A DNA stretch of 59,442 nucleotides from an uncultured Bacteroidales bacterium. Its GTDB lineage: Bacteria; Bacteroidota; Bacteroidia; Bacteroidales; Bacteroidaceae. A model generated the notes under the pieces. The model did no database searches. It was not told where the DNA came from and saw only the letters and a list, made by a program, of their open reading frames with translations. Shown here in pieces: positions 14,200 to 23,465 of this stretch. Positions within the stretch are counted from its first letter, which is position 1; the number at the start of each line of letters is the position of its first letter. The translations under genes and the position numbers were made by a program. The DNA lies in contig CADAZW010000021.1 of the NCBI GenBank assembly GCA_902792555.1, positions 1 through 59,442 of the forward strand, written 5' to 3'.

Positions 14200-15840
14200 A
14201 TGGCTACAACACCTGAATTCCGCTATGCGCCCATGTTTCAGCTGGGCAAAGATGAGACTGAGTACTACCTGCTGAGCAAAGACCATGTGTCAGTAGGCGA
14301 TTTTGAGGGCAAGCCCATCCTTAAGATTGAGCCTGAGGCTCTCACGATGCTGGCCAATGCCGCTTTCCGCGACGTGAGCTTCCTGCTGCGCCGCAGCCAC
14401 AATGAGCAGGTGGCCAAGATACTGAGCGATCCTGAGGCCTCCGACAACGACAAGTATGTCGCCCTCACCTTCCTCCGCAATGCCGAGGTTTCTGCCAAGG
14501 GCAAGCTGCCCCTGTGCCAGGACACCGGCACCGCCATCATCCACGGCGAGAAAGGCCAGCAAGTGTGGACCGGATTCTGCGATGAGGAGGCACTGAGCAA
14601 GGGCGTCTATAAGACCTACACCGAGGAGAACCTGCGCTACTCGCAGAATGCTCCGCTGGACATGTATAAGGAAGTCAACACGCGCTGCAACCTGCCGGCG
14701 CAGATAGACATCGAGGCCACCGAGGGCATGGAGTATCGCTTCCTCTGCGTAACCAAGGGAGGCGGCTCTGCCAACAAGACCTACCTCTACCAGGAGACCA
14801 AGGCCAGGATTCAGAACCCCGGCACGCTGGTGCCCTTCCTGGTGGAGAAAATGAAGAGCCTCGGCACGGCAGCTTGCCCGCCCTATCACATCGCCTTCGT
14901 CATCGGCGGCACATCGGCTGAGAAGAACCTGCTCACCGTCAAGCTCGCCTCCACCCACTACTATGACAGCCTGCCCACCACCGGCGACGAGACCGGCCGC
15001 GCCTTCCGCGACGTGGAGCTGGAGGAGCAGCTGCTCAAGGAGGCCTGGAACATTGGCCTCGGAGCACAGTTCGGCGGCAAGTATATGGCCCACGACATCC
15101 GCGTGGTGCGCCTGCCGCGCCACGGAGCCTCCTGCCCCATCGGCCTCGGCGTGAGCTGCTCTGCCGACCGCAACATCAAGGCCAAGATCAACAAGGACGG
15201 TATCTGGATTGAGAAGATGGACGACAAGCCCTACGAGCTCATTCCCGCCGAGCTGCGCCAGGCCGGCGAGGGCGACGCCGTCAAGATTGACCTCAACCAG
15301 CCCATGACCGACGTGTGCAAGATACTGACCAACTACCCCATCGGCACACGCCTCTCCCTCAACGGCACCATCATAGTGGGCCGCGACATTGCCCACGCCA
15401 AGATTAAGGCTCGCCTCGACGCAGGTGAGGGCATACCGCAGTATATCAAGGACCATCCCATCTACTACGCCGGTCCCGCCAAGACGCCGGCTGGCATGGC
15501 CTGCGGCTCCATGGGCCCCACCACAGCCAACAGAATGGACCCCTATGTCTATGAATTCCAAGACCATGGCGGCTCGCTCATCATGTTGGCCAAGGGCAAT
15601 CGCTCCGATGAGGTAACCCGCGCCTGCAAAGACCACGGAGGCTTCTACCTGGGCTCCATAGGAGGCCCCGCAGCCATCCTGGCACAGAACAATATCAAGT
15701 CCATTGAATGCGTGGAATATCCCGAGCTCGGCATGGAGGCCATCTGGAAGATTGAGGTGGAGGACTTCCCCGCCTTCATCCTTGTGGATGACAAGGGCAA
15801 TGACTTCTTCAAGCAGCTGAAGCCCAACTGCTTCAAGTAG
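14200..15840 (+). CDS. fumA: Class I fumarate hydratase (Fe-S)
   Basis: This 546-aa single-chain class I fumarase interconverts fumarate and malate in the TCA cycle or the reductive succinate branch. The N-terminal alpha-type part contains [14 protein letters not shown] and [12 protein letters not shown], and Cys residues suited to the 4Fe-4S cluster are present ([20 protein letters not shown]). The C-terminal beta-type part has [20 protein letters not shown]. Length fits the family. A six-codon open frame (14180-14200, MNKPYI) ends in TAATG, overlapping the fumarase ATG by one base, so re-initiation is possible. A strong shared terminator follows. Confidence 0.95.
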   Translation: MATTPEFRYAPMFQLGKDETEYYLLSKDHVSVGDFEGKPILKIEPEALTMLANAAFRDVSFLLRRSHNEQVAKILSDPEASDNDKYVALTFLRNAEVSAKGKLPLCQDTGTAIIHGEKGQQVWTGFCDEEALSKGVYKTYTEENLRYSQNAPLDMYKEVNTRCNLPAQIDIEATEGMEYRFLCVTKGGGSANKTYLYQETKARIQNPGTLVPFLVEKMKSLGTAACPPYHIAFVIGGTSAEKNLLTVKLASTHYYDSLPTTGDETGRAFRDVELEEQLLKEAWNIGLGAQFGGKYMAHDIRVVRLPRHGASCPIGLGVSCSADRNIKAKINKDGIWIEKMDDKPYELIPAELRQAGEGDAVKIDLNQPMTDVCKILTNYPIGTRLSLNGTIIVGRDIAHAKIKARLDAGEGIPQYIKDHPIYYAGPAKTPAGMACGSMGPTTANRMDPYVYEFQDHGGSLIMLAKGNRSDEVTRACKDHGGFYLGSIGGPAAILAQNNIKSIECVEYPELGMEAIWKIEVEDFPAFILVDDKGNDFFKQLKPNCFK

Positions 15841-15863
15841 AATTGAAAAATAGGAAAATGAAA

Positions 15864-15907
15864 GGATGGAAGCTGGCTGCCATAACGCGGCAAGCCAGCT
15901 TCCATCC
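15864..15907. terminator. Bidirectional terminator, fumarase/deoD
   Basis: GGATGGAAGCTGGCT (15864-15878) is the exact complement of AGCCAGCTTCCATCC (15893-15907). The 15-bp stem lies between convergent genes. Confidence 0.85.
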
Positions 15908-15927
15908 TTCTGTTATCTGTTCTTTCC

Positions 15928-16644
15928 TCAGAACCTGATGGCCGACTCCAGGGCCAGCTCAATCATTACGGTTAGCGACGTCTCGCGCTCGGCAGAGGAG
16001 ATCTCCGTCTTGGTGCAGAAGGAGTCGGATATTGTCAGCAGGCAGGCTGCCCTGCGCCCCAGGACATTGGCGTTATGGAAGAGGGCAAACGACTCCATCT
16101 CCACGCAGTCGGCCTTGGTGCGGTCCCTGAGCTGGAGAAACGACTCCATGCGCGGGTCGACATAGAACACATCGGTAGAGTGAACGGCTGCCAGCTTGAG
16201 GGGCACGTTGCGCTCCACTGCCGTCTGCGTGATAATCTCGTTGAGTTCGGGGCTGGGCATGATGACCTTGTCGATGCATCCGTTCATCATGCGGGCATAG
16301 GTGGAGTCGCTGTACGACTGATTGACCAGCACCACATCCATCACGTTGAGGCTCTCGCGATAGCTGCCCGCGGAGCCGATGCGAACGATATTCTCCACGC
16401 CATACACATCGTAGAGCTCATAGGAATAGATGCCTATGCTGGGCATGCCCATACCGCTGCCCATCACCGAGATGGGGCGTCCCTTATAGGTGCCGGTGTA
16501 GCCGTACATATTGCGCACGGCGGTCACCATAGTGGCTTCCTGCAGATATTTCTCTGCCACAAACTTGGCCCTGAGCGGATCGCCGGCCATTAGCACTGTC
16601 TTTGCAAAAGCGCCCTGCGGCGCAGAAATGTGAGGAGTTGGCAT
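15928..16644 (-). CDS. deoD: Purine-nucleoside phosphorylase, DeoD type
   Basis: A 238-aa hexameric-type phosphorylase that splits purine (deoxy)nucleosides with phosphate in salvage. Phosphate- and ribose-site motifs are seen: GDPLRAKFVAE, MGSGMGMPSIGIYSYEL, RIGSAGSY, the MESFAL metal/ribose segment and the catalytic-Asp loop TISDSF. Length is typical. It is divergent from yitT and shares a 158-bp promoter region with it. Confidence 0.95.
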   Translation of the reverse strand: MPTPHISAPQGAFAKTVLMAGDPLRAKFVAEKYLQEATMVTAVRNMYGYTGTYKGRPISVMGSGMGMPSIGIYSYELYDVYGVENIVRIGSAGSYRESLNVMDVVLVNQSYSDSTYARMMNGCIDKVIMPSPELNEIITQTAVERNVPLKLAAVHSTDVFYVDPRMESFLQLRDRTKADCVEMESFALFHNANVLGRRAACLLTISDSFCTKTEISSAERETSLTVMIELALESAIRF

Positions 16645-16694
16645 TACGTAAAGTTAAAAAGTTGAAAGGTTAAAAAGTTAAAGTATTATTGATG

Positions 16695-16702
16695 CAAAGA
16701 TA
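16695..16702 (-). promoter_or_regulatory. -7 box of deoD
   Basis: CAAAGATA reads TATCTTTG on the minus strand, about 50 bp before the ATG at 16644. Confidence 0.5.
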
Positions 16703-16755
16703 AGCATTTCTACCCACTTTTGGGCCAACAGTCATATATTTTATTAAAAAAGTAT

Positions 16756-16763
16756 TATCTTTG
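16756..16763 (+). promoter_or_regulatory. -7 box of the yitT-type gene
   Basis: TATCTTTG, a full match, 40 bp before the ATG at 16803. It also shows that the upstream TTG at 16761 cannot be the start. Confidence 0.55.
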
Positions 16764-16802
16764 CAGCGTAACTGGCAACTGACCGACGACAAGACAACAA
16801 TC

Positions 16803-17777
16803 ATGAAAATATCCGATTTCACCAATATCAAAGACTGGATTACCATCCTCGTGGGCTGCACCATACTGGCTGCGGGCTTCGTGTTCTTCATCAACCCCTA
16901 CAATCTGGTGCCGGGCGGCGTGTACGGCCTCAGCATCGTGGTCCATAACTTCCTACCCCAGCTGCAGGTTGGTACTATTAGCTACATCTTCGAGGTGCCG
17001 CTCGAGATACTGATGTTTGTGCTACTGGGCAGCAAGATGAGCGTGCGCACCGTGGTGGCAGCCCTCATCACGCCGCTGATAATGAACGGTCTCAGCGTGC
17101 TGGTCTATCCCGATGCAGCATCGCTGGAGGCCCTTGACCCCACCAAGATACTGGGTGGGCGCCTTGACCTCAGCAATCACCTCATACTCACCACCACCAT
17201 CGGCGCTGCCGTGGTGGGCCTGGGCCAGGGCCTCGTAGCCCGCACCCAGTCGACGGGCGGAGGCACCGACATCGTGGCAATGATTATGCAGAAGTATCTG
17301 CGCATACGCTTCTCGCGCGCCCTGCTCATCGTTGACGGCATCGTGGTGCTCATCGGCCTGCTGGTAATAGGCCTCGGGCTGGGACGCGGCGGAGAGGTCT
17401 CGTCCGACAAATGCTACCTGATGCTCTACTCCCTGATAGCCATCTACGTCTGCACACGGGTAATGGCCCTTGTGCTCGGCGGCATGAAGAATGAGAAGAT
17501 TATCTTCGTCATCGGCAACCACCGCATGGACACCCTGCGCGACTATATCCTCAACGACCTGGAGCGCGGTGCCACCGCCATAAAGAGCAACGGCCTCTAC
17601 AGCGGAGAGGAGAAGGACATGCTAATGCTCGTGGTGACGGAGAGGGAGGTAATGCGCTTCAAGCAGATTATCAAGCAGTTTGAGCCCGACGCCTTCATCG
17701 TAATCACCGATGCCTACAGTATCTACGGCGAGGGATTCCGCCCGCTGCCCAACCCATCGGAGATTGTGCCGGAGTAA
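16803..17777 (+). CDS. YitT family membrane protein (DUF161/DUF2179)
   Basis: A 324-aa inner-membrane protein. Five or six hydrophobic segments in residues ~12-225 (WITILVGCTILAAGFVFFIN, the VPGGVYGLSIV loop) form the YitT membrane domain with the STGGGTDIVAMI signature. The last ~100 residues (MDTLRDYILNDLERGATAIKS, LMLVVTEREVMRFKQII) form a cytoplasmic DUF2179 ferredoxin-like domain. The substrate is unknown in general. The ATG at 16803 directly precedes the conserved start. Confidence 0.9.
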   Translation: MKISDFTNIKDWITILVGCTILAAGFVFFINPYNLVPGGVYGLSIVVHNFLPQLQVGTISYIFEVPLEILMFVLLGSKMSVRTVVAALITPLIMNGLSVLVYPDAASLEALDPTKILGGRLDLSNHLILTTTIGAAVVGLGQGLVARTQSTGGGTDIVAMIMQKYLRIRFSRALLIVDGIVVLIGLLVIGLGLGRGGEVSSDKCYLMLYSLIAIYVCTRVMALVLGGMKNEKIIFVIGNHRMDTLRDYILNDLERGATAIKSNGLYSGEEKDMLMLVVTEREVMRFKQIIKQFEPDAFIVITDAYSIYGEGFRPLPNPSEIVPE

Positions 17778-17834
17778 GGGGATTTACAATTGGACAATGT
17801 ACAAATTACAATCAAAAAAATAAGAATAAGCATT

Positions 17835-17909
17835 ATGAAGAAGTTCCTTACCACCGCACTGCTCCTGATGGCAGGAGCCTTCAAGAAAGGCAAGCTCTAC
17901 AAAAACTAA
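17835..17909 (+). pseudogene. Signal-peptide-only fragment before the sulfatase
   Basis: A 24-codon frame, MKKFLTTALLLMAGAF then KKGKLYKN and stop, is a clean Bacteroidetes signal peptide followed at once by a short basic tail. It looks like a secreted-protein gene whose middle was deleted, or a leader peptide for the sulfatase 16 bp downstream. Confidence 0.4.
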
Positions 17910-17925
17910 CACCCCCTATATCTGC

Positions 17926-19581
17926 ATGAGAAACCTAAGCATACTCGGCAGCGGAGTGCTGCTCGCAGCCAACGGAGTGATGGCCCAGGACCGTCCGCTC
18001 AACATTGTATATATAATGACCGACGACCACTCCTACCAGACCATCTCCGCCTACGGCTCCACCGTCAACCACACGCCCAACATCGACCGTCTGGCAGAGC
18101 GCGGGGTGAGGTTCACCAACAGCTTCGTGGCCAACTCGCTCTCCGGGCCGAGCCGCGCATGCATGCTCACCGGCAAGCACAGCCACGCCAACGGCTTCAC
18201 CGACAACACCAAGCGCTTCGACGGCTCGCAGCAAACCTTCCCCAAGCTGCTCCGGCAGGCAGGCTACCAGACTGCAATGATAGGCAAGTGGCACCTCGTG
18301 AGCCTCCCCACCGGCTTCGACTATTGGGACATCCTCACCGGGCAGGGCGACTACTACAACCCCACCTTCATACGCAGCACCGACGGCGATACCAACCATG
18401 CCGAGCACCTGCAGCGCCACGGCTACTCCACCACCATCACTACCGACCTGGCCCTCGACTGGCTCAGCAGTCAGCGCGACCCGCAGCGCCCGTTCTGCCT
18501 CTTCATCCATCATAAGGCCCCCCACCGCACATGGATGCCCGACCTGCAGGACCTGGAGCTCTACAGCGACTCCACCTACGAGCTGCCCTCCAACTTCTAC
18601 GACGACTACTCCGGCCGTCGCGCCGCACAGGAGCAGCGCATGACCATCGCCAGGGACATGGACGTGGTCTATGACCTCAAGATGGCAGACCGCGACAGCA
18701 CCATCCACTCCTTCGACCCCACCCTCGAGCAGTGGGGCCGCGCCATGTACACCCAGCGCATGGACTCCGCACAGCAAGCCGCGTGGGACCGCCACTACCA
18801 ACCCCTCATCGCCAAGTTCCGCGAGCGCTTCGGCCAAAAGATAGCCGACGGCACCATGTCACGGGCCGACAGCCTGGAGCTCAACCGATGGAAATACCAG
18901 CAGTACATGCGCGACTACCTGCGAGTCATCCACTCCGTCGACCGCAACGTAGGCCGGGTGCTCGACTATCTGAAAGACAACGGCCTGCTGGACAACACCC
19001 TCGTGGTCTATACCTCCGACCAGGGCTTCTACATGGGCGAGCACGGATGGTTTGACAAGCGCTTCATGTATGAGGAGTCCTTCCGCACGCCCCTCATCAT
19101 GTCGCTGCCCGCAGCCTACGGCGGCAGGCAGGGCATAACGTCAGATGCCATGGTGCAGAACATCGACTATGCCCCCACCTTCCTGGAGGCAGCAGGCGTT
19201 GCAGTGCCAGCCGACATACAGGGCGAATCGATGCTCTCCGAACTGAAGAAAATGAAAGCGCCCAACAAGGGCAGCTCGCGCGACAGGATGAACGAGACAA
19301 CCAAGACCAAGACTCGCGCCCTCTATTATCACTACTACGAATATCCCGACGAGCACCGCGTCAACCGCCACTTCGGCATTCGTACCAAGCGCTACAGCCT
19401 CATGCGATTCTACGGCGACGTCAACCAGTGGGAACTCTACGACCTTAAGCGCGATCCGCAGAACATGCACAACATCTACGGAAAACTCGGCACGCTCCAA
19501 CTCACCAAGAGACTGAAGAAAAAGCTCCTGCGCCTACAGGAACGATACGACGACCCCATCCGCCACACCGTCACCGACTAA
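17926..19581 (+). CDS. Secreted S-type sulfatase
   Basis: A 551-aa arylsulfatase-family enzyme with an N-terminal signal peptide (cleavage likely after VMA, residue 20). Metal ligands D33-D34 (MTDDHS) and the modified-residue motif S73-G-P-S-R77 are present. A Ser rather than Cys at the modified position means maturation by an anaerobic radical-SAM sulfatase-maturing enzyme, which is not in this window. The late SDQGFYMGEHGWFDKRF resembles glycan sulfatases of the GlcNAc-6-sulfatase group, so host mucin or glycosaminoglycan is a plausible substrate (inference). Located in periplasm or on the surface. Convergent with a lipoprotein gene across array C. Confidence 0.9.
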   Translation: MRNLSILGSGVLLAANGVMAQDRPLNIVYIMTDDHSYQTISAYGSTVNHTPNIDRLAERGVRFTNSFVANSLSGPSRACMLTGKHSHANGFTDNTKRFDGSQQTFPKLLRQAGYQTAMIGKWHLVSLPTGFDYWDILTGQGDYYNPTFIRSTDGDTNHAEHLQRHGYSTTITTDLALDWLSSQRDPQRPFCLFIHHKAPHRTWMPDLQDLELYSDSTYELPSNFYDDYSGRRAAQEQRMTIARDMDVVYDLKMADRDSTIHSFDPTLEQWGRAMYTQRMDSAQQAAWDRHYQPLIAKFRERFGQKIADGTMSRADSLELNRWKYQQYMRDYLRVIHSVDRNVGRVLDYLKDNGLLDNTLVVYTSDQGFYMGEHGWFDKRFMYEESFRTPLIMSLPAAYGGRQGITSDAMVQNIDYAPTFLEAAGVAVPADIQGESMLSELKKMKAPNKGSSRDRMNETTKTKTRALYYHYYEYPDEHRVNRHFGIRTKRYSLMRFYGDVNQWELYDLKRDPQNMHNIYGKLGTLQLTKRLKKKLLRLQERYDDPIRHTVTD

Positions 19582-19604
19582 CGGTAAGGACCGCCGGCAG
19601 AAAT

Positions 19605-19800
19605 AATAAGCGCGAAGAAAAAATCTAATCGCGCCAAACCGAAATCTAATCGCGCCAAACCGAAATCTAATCGCGCCGAAGTCAAAACTAATCGCGCCGA
19701 AGCAGAACACTTCAGCGCGATTAAAAAATTTCTTTACGCAATAAGAACAATTTTCTGCGCAATAAGAAAAATTTTCTGCGGATTCGCGAGACGCGGAATA
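19605..19800. repeat. 21-bp-period array C
   Basis: TAATCGCGCC starts at 19626, 19647, 19668 and 19689, all 21 bp apart; the first two units are identical over 21 bp. The inverted form GCGCGATTA follows at 19715, then in-register variants at 19736 (ACGCAATAA), 19757 (GCGCAATAA) and 19778 (GCGGATTCG). Forward and inverted blocks have four units each. It sits between convergent genes. Confidence 0.9.
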
Positions 19801-19838
19801 AGTTCTCTGTGTCCCGCCAGTGTTACTCCAGTGCCTTT

Positions 19839-20423
19839 CTAGTCAGCCACCTCTTCCTCGTCGGCAAAGGTGTCGTTGGCCGTTGTGTTCTTCTGCACCG
19901 AGAGGCTGCCGTCGAGGCCGAGGACGACCGTGAAGAGTGCCTGCTCGTCGCTGTGGGGCACGCTGACAGAGGCCTCAAGGGTAAGAGACTGGGGTGCAGC
20001 TGACACAAGGCTGATATTGTCGAGTATGGCATTGGCGCGGAGATTGTCGTCGAGGGCGTCGGCAAAGTCAGCCTTGCTGAACTGGCGGCTCACGAGGGTG
20101 TCAGCCTCGGTGAAGGCAATGACGGAGGCGCGATTGTCGCAATAGGTGCCGAAATTGTCGTTGGGCACGCGGGGCAGAGCCTCATCGGGCCACACGAAGA
20201 GGGCCACCTTATAGCCCGCCTTGGTGTCGGCTACGCTCTCGGCGGGGCGCAGCTTCATAAGGCCATTCTCCTTAAACTCGCCCGACTCCACCAATTCACT
20301 GAGCTCCTCGTCAATGTCCTGTGCGTCGTTCTCTGACTTGCTGCCGCCGCAGGAGGCCAGACCCATGATCATTAAGCAGCAACCGATAGCCGCCAGGCAT
20401 AGATAATTAACTGTTCGTTTCAT
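19839..20423 (-). CDS. Putative lipoprotein, possibly DUF4738
   Basis: A 194-aa protein with a lipoprotein signal: basic start MKRTVNYLC, hydrophobic stretch, then the lipobox LASC at about residues 22-25 followed by GGSKSEN. An acidic linker follows, then a compact domain with LTLEASVSVPHSDEQALFTVVL. Layout and size resemble the Bacteroidales DUF4738 lipoproteins, but I cannot confirm the family. It would be anchored in the inner or outer membrane. It is 12 bp downstream of ribD. Confidence 0.7.
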   Translation of the reverse strand: MKRTVNYLCLAAIGCCLMIMGLASCGGSKSENDAQDIDEELSELVESGEFKENGLMKLRPAESVADTKAGYKVALFVWPDEALPRVPNDNFGTYCDNRASVIAFTEADTLVSRQFSKADFADALDDNLRANAILDNISLVSAAPQSLTLEASVSVPHSDEQALFTVVLGLDGSLSVQKNTTANDTFADEEEVAD

Positions 20424-20435
20424 ACTCTTTTGTTT

Positions 20436-21512
20436 TTATGATTTCCTGTTATAATAATGCAGTATTCTGTGGGTGCCTATCATTTCCTCCGCATCCGGCT
20501 GCATGGTGAGCCTAGGGGCGAAGACTGTCTTTATTTGAAATTTGAAATTTGAAATTTGAAATTTATCTCCTAACTCCTCACTCCCAACTCCTAACTCCTC
20601 ACTCCCAACTCCTAACTCCTCACTCCTAACTCCTAACTCCTCACTCCTAACTCCTAACTCCTCACTCCCAACTCCTAACTCCTCACTCCTAACTCCTAAC
20701 TCCTGATGTATCTCATCCCAGAGGCCGAGGTCAAGGAACTGGCGATGGGTGGCTGCTCCGCCCTCCACCAGGAGCGACTGCACGCCCTCACCGTAGAGAC
20801 GGCTGAGAAGTTGGGGGATGGTCTCGGCATGGCTATCGTAGACTATGCGCCTGGGGTTGGGCCCTGAGTAGTGGCGCGTGGTGAGCGAGGGGCTGTCGTT
20901 CACGTTGGTGCGCCACCCCACCAGGATGGCGCTGTTGGTAGCCCGCAGGTGATGGGAATGGCGCAGCGTGGCAGGGTTGGAGATGAGGAGAGGCCCTCCT
21001 CCCAGTTCCCCCATCACCCCGTCGGAGGTCTGCGCCCACTTGAGGGTGACGTAGGGACGACAGTAGGTGTGGTAGGTAAAGAACTTGCGGTTGAGCCAGC
21101 GGCACTCCTGCTCCAGCACTCCCACGGTGACATCGATGCTTGCATCGCGCAGCATCTGGATGCCGCGGCCCTGCACCTTGGCAAAGGGGTCGACGCATCC
21201 CACCACCACACGCCTCACCCCCTTGCGCACTATAAGCTCGGCGCAGGGCGGTGTCTTGCCATAATGAGCGCAAGGCTCCAGGCTGACGTACAGTGTGCTC
21301 TGAGGCAGCAAGCTCTCATCGGCCCTACTGACGGAGGCAAAGGCGTTGACCTCGGCATGGGCTTCGCCGCAGCGGGCATGGTAGCCCTCGCCGATGATAC
21401 GGCCGTCACAAACGATGACGGCGCCCACCATCGGGTTGGGCGGTGCACCTATCTCGCCATTGAGGGCAAGCTGCAGGCAGCGGGACATGTATGTTATTTT
21501 ACTATTTGACAA
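20436..21512 (-). CDS. ribD: RibD, bifunctional deaminase/reductase
   Basis: A 358-aa riboflavin-pathway enzyme that deaminates and then reduces the pyrimidine intermediate. The deaminase zinc site is H52-A-E54 with C81 and C90 (EPCAHYGKTPPC); the reductase part has WAQTSDGVMGE and LLVEGGAATHRQFLD. Between about residues 270 and 326 the frame runs through intergenic-type repeats: eight EELGV(R/G)S-like heptapeptides from AACTCCT heptamers, then KFQISNFKFQIK from GAAATTT heptamers. The family C-terminus then resumes (TVFAPRLTMQPDAEEM). The insertion lies late in the reductase domain and keeps the frame because 21 bp is three heptamers. Confidence 0.92.
   Translation of the reverse strand: MSNSKITYMSRCLQLALNGEIGAPPNPMVGAVIVCDGRIIGEGYHARCGEAHAEVNAFASVSRADESLLPQSTLYVSLEPCAHYGKTPPCAELIVRKGVRRVVVGCVDPFAKVQGRGIQMLRDASIDVTVGVLEQECRWLNRKFFTYHTYCRPYVTLKWAQTSDGVMGELGGGPLLISNPATLRHSHHLRATNSAILVGWRTNVNDSPSLTTRHYSGPNPRRIVYDSHAETIPQLLSRLYGEGVQSLLVEGGAATHRQFLDLGLWDEIHQELGVRSEELGVGSEELGVRSEELGVRSEELGVGSEELGVGSEELGDKFQISNFKFQIKTVFAPRLTMQPDAEEMIGTHRILHYYNRKS
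20535..20704. repeat. Heptamer tandem repeats inside ribD
   Basis: Four GAAATTT copies (about 20535-20563) sit next to some nineteen copies of AACTCCT/CACTCCT/AACTCCC (about 20568-20704). Both units also occur in non-coding spacers of this window. Confidence 0.9.
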
Positions 21513-21572
21513 CCCTTGTTATTTGACGATTTCACGATTTCACAATTTCACAATTTCGCCCTTGACTCACGA

Positions 21573-22175
21573 CTAGTCGAACAGATCCAACTGCACGGGC
21601 GGCAACAGGTTGTAGCTCATGCGGTGGTAGGGCGATGGGCCGTAGGCGCGGATGGCATCGCGGTGAGCCTTGGTGGGATAGCCCTTGTTTTGCTTCCATT
21701 GGTATTGGGGAAACTCCTCGTCGAGAGCATCCATATAGTCGTCGCGGTAGGTCTTGGCCAGGATGGAGGCCGCAGCAATGGAGAGAAACTTGCCATCGCC
21801 CTTCACCACCGTCTGATAGGGCACGTCGTGATAAGGCTTGAATTTGTTGCCGTCCACGATGATTGACTGCGGGCGCACCTTCAGTTGGTCGAGGGCGCGG
21901 TGCATGGCCAGGATGGAGGCGTTGAGGATGTTGATGCGGTCTATCTCCTCGGCAGTCACAACGCCCACTGCCCAGCAGAGAGCATCGCGCTCAATGATCT
22001 GGCGCAACTCGTGGCGGCGATGGTCGGTAAGCTGCTTGGAGTCGTTGATGGCCTCATTCTGATAGTCGGGCGGAAAGATGACAGCCGCAGCATAGACGCT
22101 GCCTGCCAGGCATCCGCGGCCAGCCTCGTCGCAGCCAGCCTCCGGCACATCGGGAATGAGATAGGACTTTAGCAT
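21573..22175 (-). CDS. rnhB: Ribonuclease HII
   Basis: A 200-aa type 2 RNase H that removes ribonucleotides from DNA and RNA-DNA hybrids. Active-site motifs: D16-E17-A-G-R-G near the start, SIIVDGNKF in the middle and SILAKTYRDDYM for the last acidic residues. The length is normal. It lies between sufS and ribD with short spacers of low-complexity sequence. Confidence 0.96.
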   Translation of the reverse strand: MLKSYLIPDVPEAGCDEAGRGCLAGSVYAAAVIFPPDYQNEAINDSKQLTDHRRHELRQIIERDALCWAVGVVTAEEIDRINILNASILAMHRALDQLKVRPQSIIVDGNKFKPYHDVPYQTVVKGDGKFLSIAAASILAKTYRDDYMDALDEEFPQYQWKQNKGYPTKAHRDAIRAYGPSPYHRMSYNLLPPVQLDLFD

Positions 22176-22235
22176 TTACAATTTAACAATGTACAATGTA
22201 CAATTTATTTATAATTTGGCAAGGTACTGTTTATT

Positions 22236-23453
22236 TCACTTTAGCAGCATCTTGCTCACTCGCCGTATGCCGTCGGCCAGGGCATCCACCTCGGCCTCGG
22301 TATTGCAGAAGGAGAAGGAGGCTCTCACCATACCCTCCACCCCATAGTGAGTCATGACGGGCTGGGCGCAGTGGTGGCCAGTGCGCACGGCTATGCCGAG
22401 GCGGTCGAGCAGAGTACCCATATCGAGATGGTGGATGTCGCCCACCAGGAAGGAGACCACGGCATCCTTCTGCACCGACCGGCCGAAGATGCGCAGGCCG
22501 GGTATTCGGCTAAGCTGCTCAGTGGCATAGGCTGTGAGCTGGCGCTCGTAAGCATGTATGGCCTCAAGGCCGATGCCCTCCACGAAGTCCAGGGCCACGG
22601 CCAATGCGTGGGCTGCAACGTAGTTGGGGGTGCCGGCCTCAAACTTATAGGGTATTCCCTCAAAGGTGGTCTTGTCAAAGCTGACAGTGCTGATCATCTC
22701 GCCGCCTCCCTGATAGGGCGGCATCTGCTCCAGCAGACTGCGGCGGCCATAGAGCACGCCGATGCCGGTGGGGCCATATATCTTGTGGCCGCTGAACGCC
22801 AGGAAGTCGCAGTCCAGCTCCTGCACGTCCACCCCGAAATGGGGCACGCTCTGAGCAGCATCGACCATCACGGGCACCCCATGACTGTGGGCAAGGCTTA
22901 TCATCTCCCTGACAGAATTGACGGTGCCGAGCACATTGCTGACGTGGGTGATGCTCACCATCCGCGTGCGGTCGCTGAACAGTGAGGCGTATGCCTGGAG
23001 GTCAAGCTCGCCGTCGTCGCTGAAGGGAATGACGCGCAGCCTCACGCCACGGCGCTCCTGCAGCAGCTGCCACGGCACGATGTTGGAGTGATGCTCCATC
23101 TCAGAGATTATCACCTCATCGCCCTCATGAAGGAGTTCGCCGTAGGAGGCGGCCACCAGATTGACGGCCTCGGTGGTGCCGCGAGTGAAGATTATCTCCT
23201 GCTCCGACGGCGCATTGATGAAGCGGCTCACCCTCTGGCGGGCCTGCTCCAGCAGGTCGGTGGCCTGCTGCGAAAGGTAGTGAACGCCGCGGTGCACATT
23301 GGCATTGGCCGTATAGTACTGCTCACGCTCCGCCTCCACCACGCAGCGCGGTTTCTGGGTGGTGGCGGCATTGTCGAGATATACCAACGGGCGACCATAG
23401 ACCTGGGTGGTCAGTATGGGAAACTGGGAACGTATATTGTTGATGTCAAGCAT
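22236..23453 (-). CDS. sufS: Cysteine desulfurase SufS
   Basis: A 405-aa PLP enzyme that takes sulfur from cysteine for Fe-S cluster assembly. The PLP lysine is in FSGHKIYGPTGIG and the sulfur-carrying Cys in RTGHHCAQP (about residue 358). MVDAAQS and THVSNVLG are family motifs. It is the last gene of sufBCDS, 12 bp after sufD. No SufE or SufU gene is next to it. Confidence 0.96.
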   Translation of the reverse strand: MLDINNIRSQFPILTTQVYGRPLVYLDNAATTQKPRCVVEAEREQYYTANANVHRGVHYLSQQATDLLEQARQRVSRFINAPSEQEIIFTRGTTEAVNLVAASYGELLHEGDEVIISEMEHHSNIVPWQLLQERRGVRLRVIPFSDDGELDLQAYASLFSDRTRMVSITHVSNVLGTVNSVREMISLAHSHGVPVMVDAAQSVPHFGVDVQELDCDFLAFSGHKIYGPTGIGVLYGRRSLLEQMPPYQGGGEMISTVSFDKTTFEGIPYKFEAGTPNYVAAHALAVALDFVEGIGLEAIHAYERQLTAYATEQLSRIPGLRIFGRSVQKDAVVSFLVGDIHHLDMGTLLDRLGIAVRTGHHCAQPVMTHYGVEGMVRASFSFCNTEAEVDALADGIRRVSKMLLK

Positions 23454-23465
23454 TGTCGATAGAAG

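Noticed and set aside
14290..15636. 448-aa minus-strand frame over fumarase
   Set aside because: Antisense shadow; no family motif, Gly/Val/Leu/His-biased.
19605..19800. 21-bp arrays as CRISPR arrays
   Set aside because: The interval between cores is only ~12 bp and partly conserved, and the orientation flips midway.
20568..20704. CRISPR-like look of the repeats in ribD
   Set aside because: Units are 7 bp with no unique spacers; simple tandem repeat inside a reading frame.
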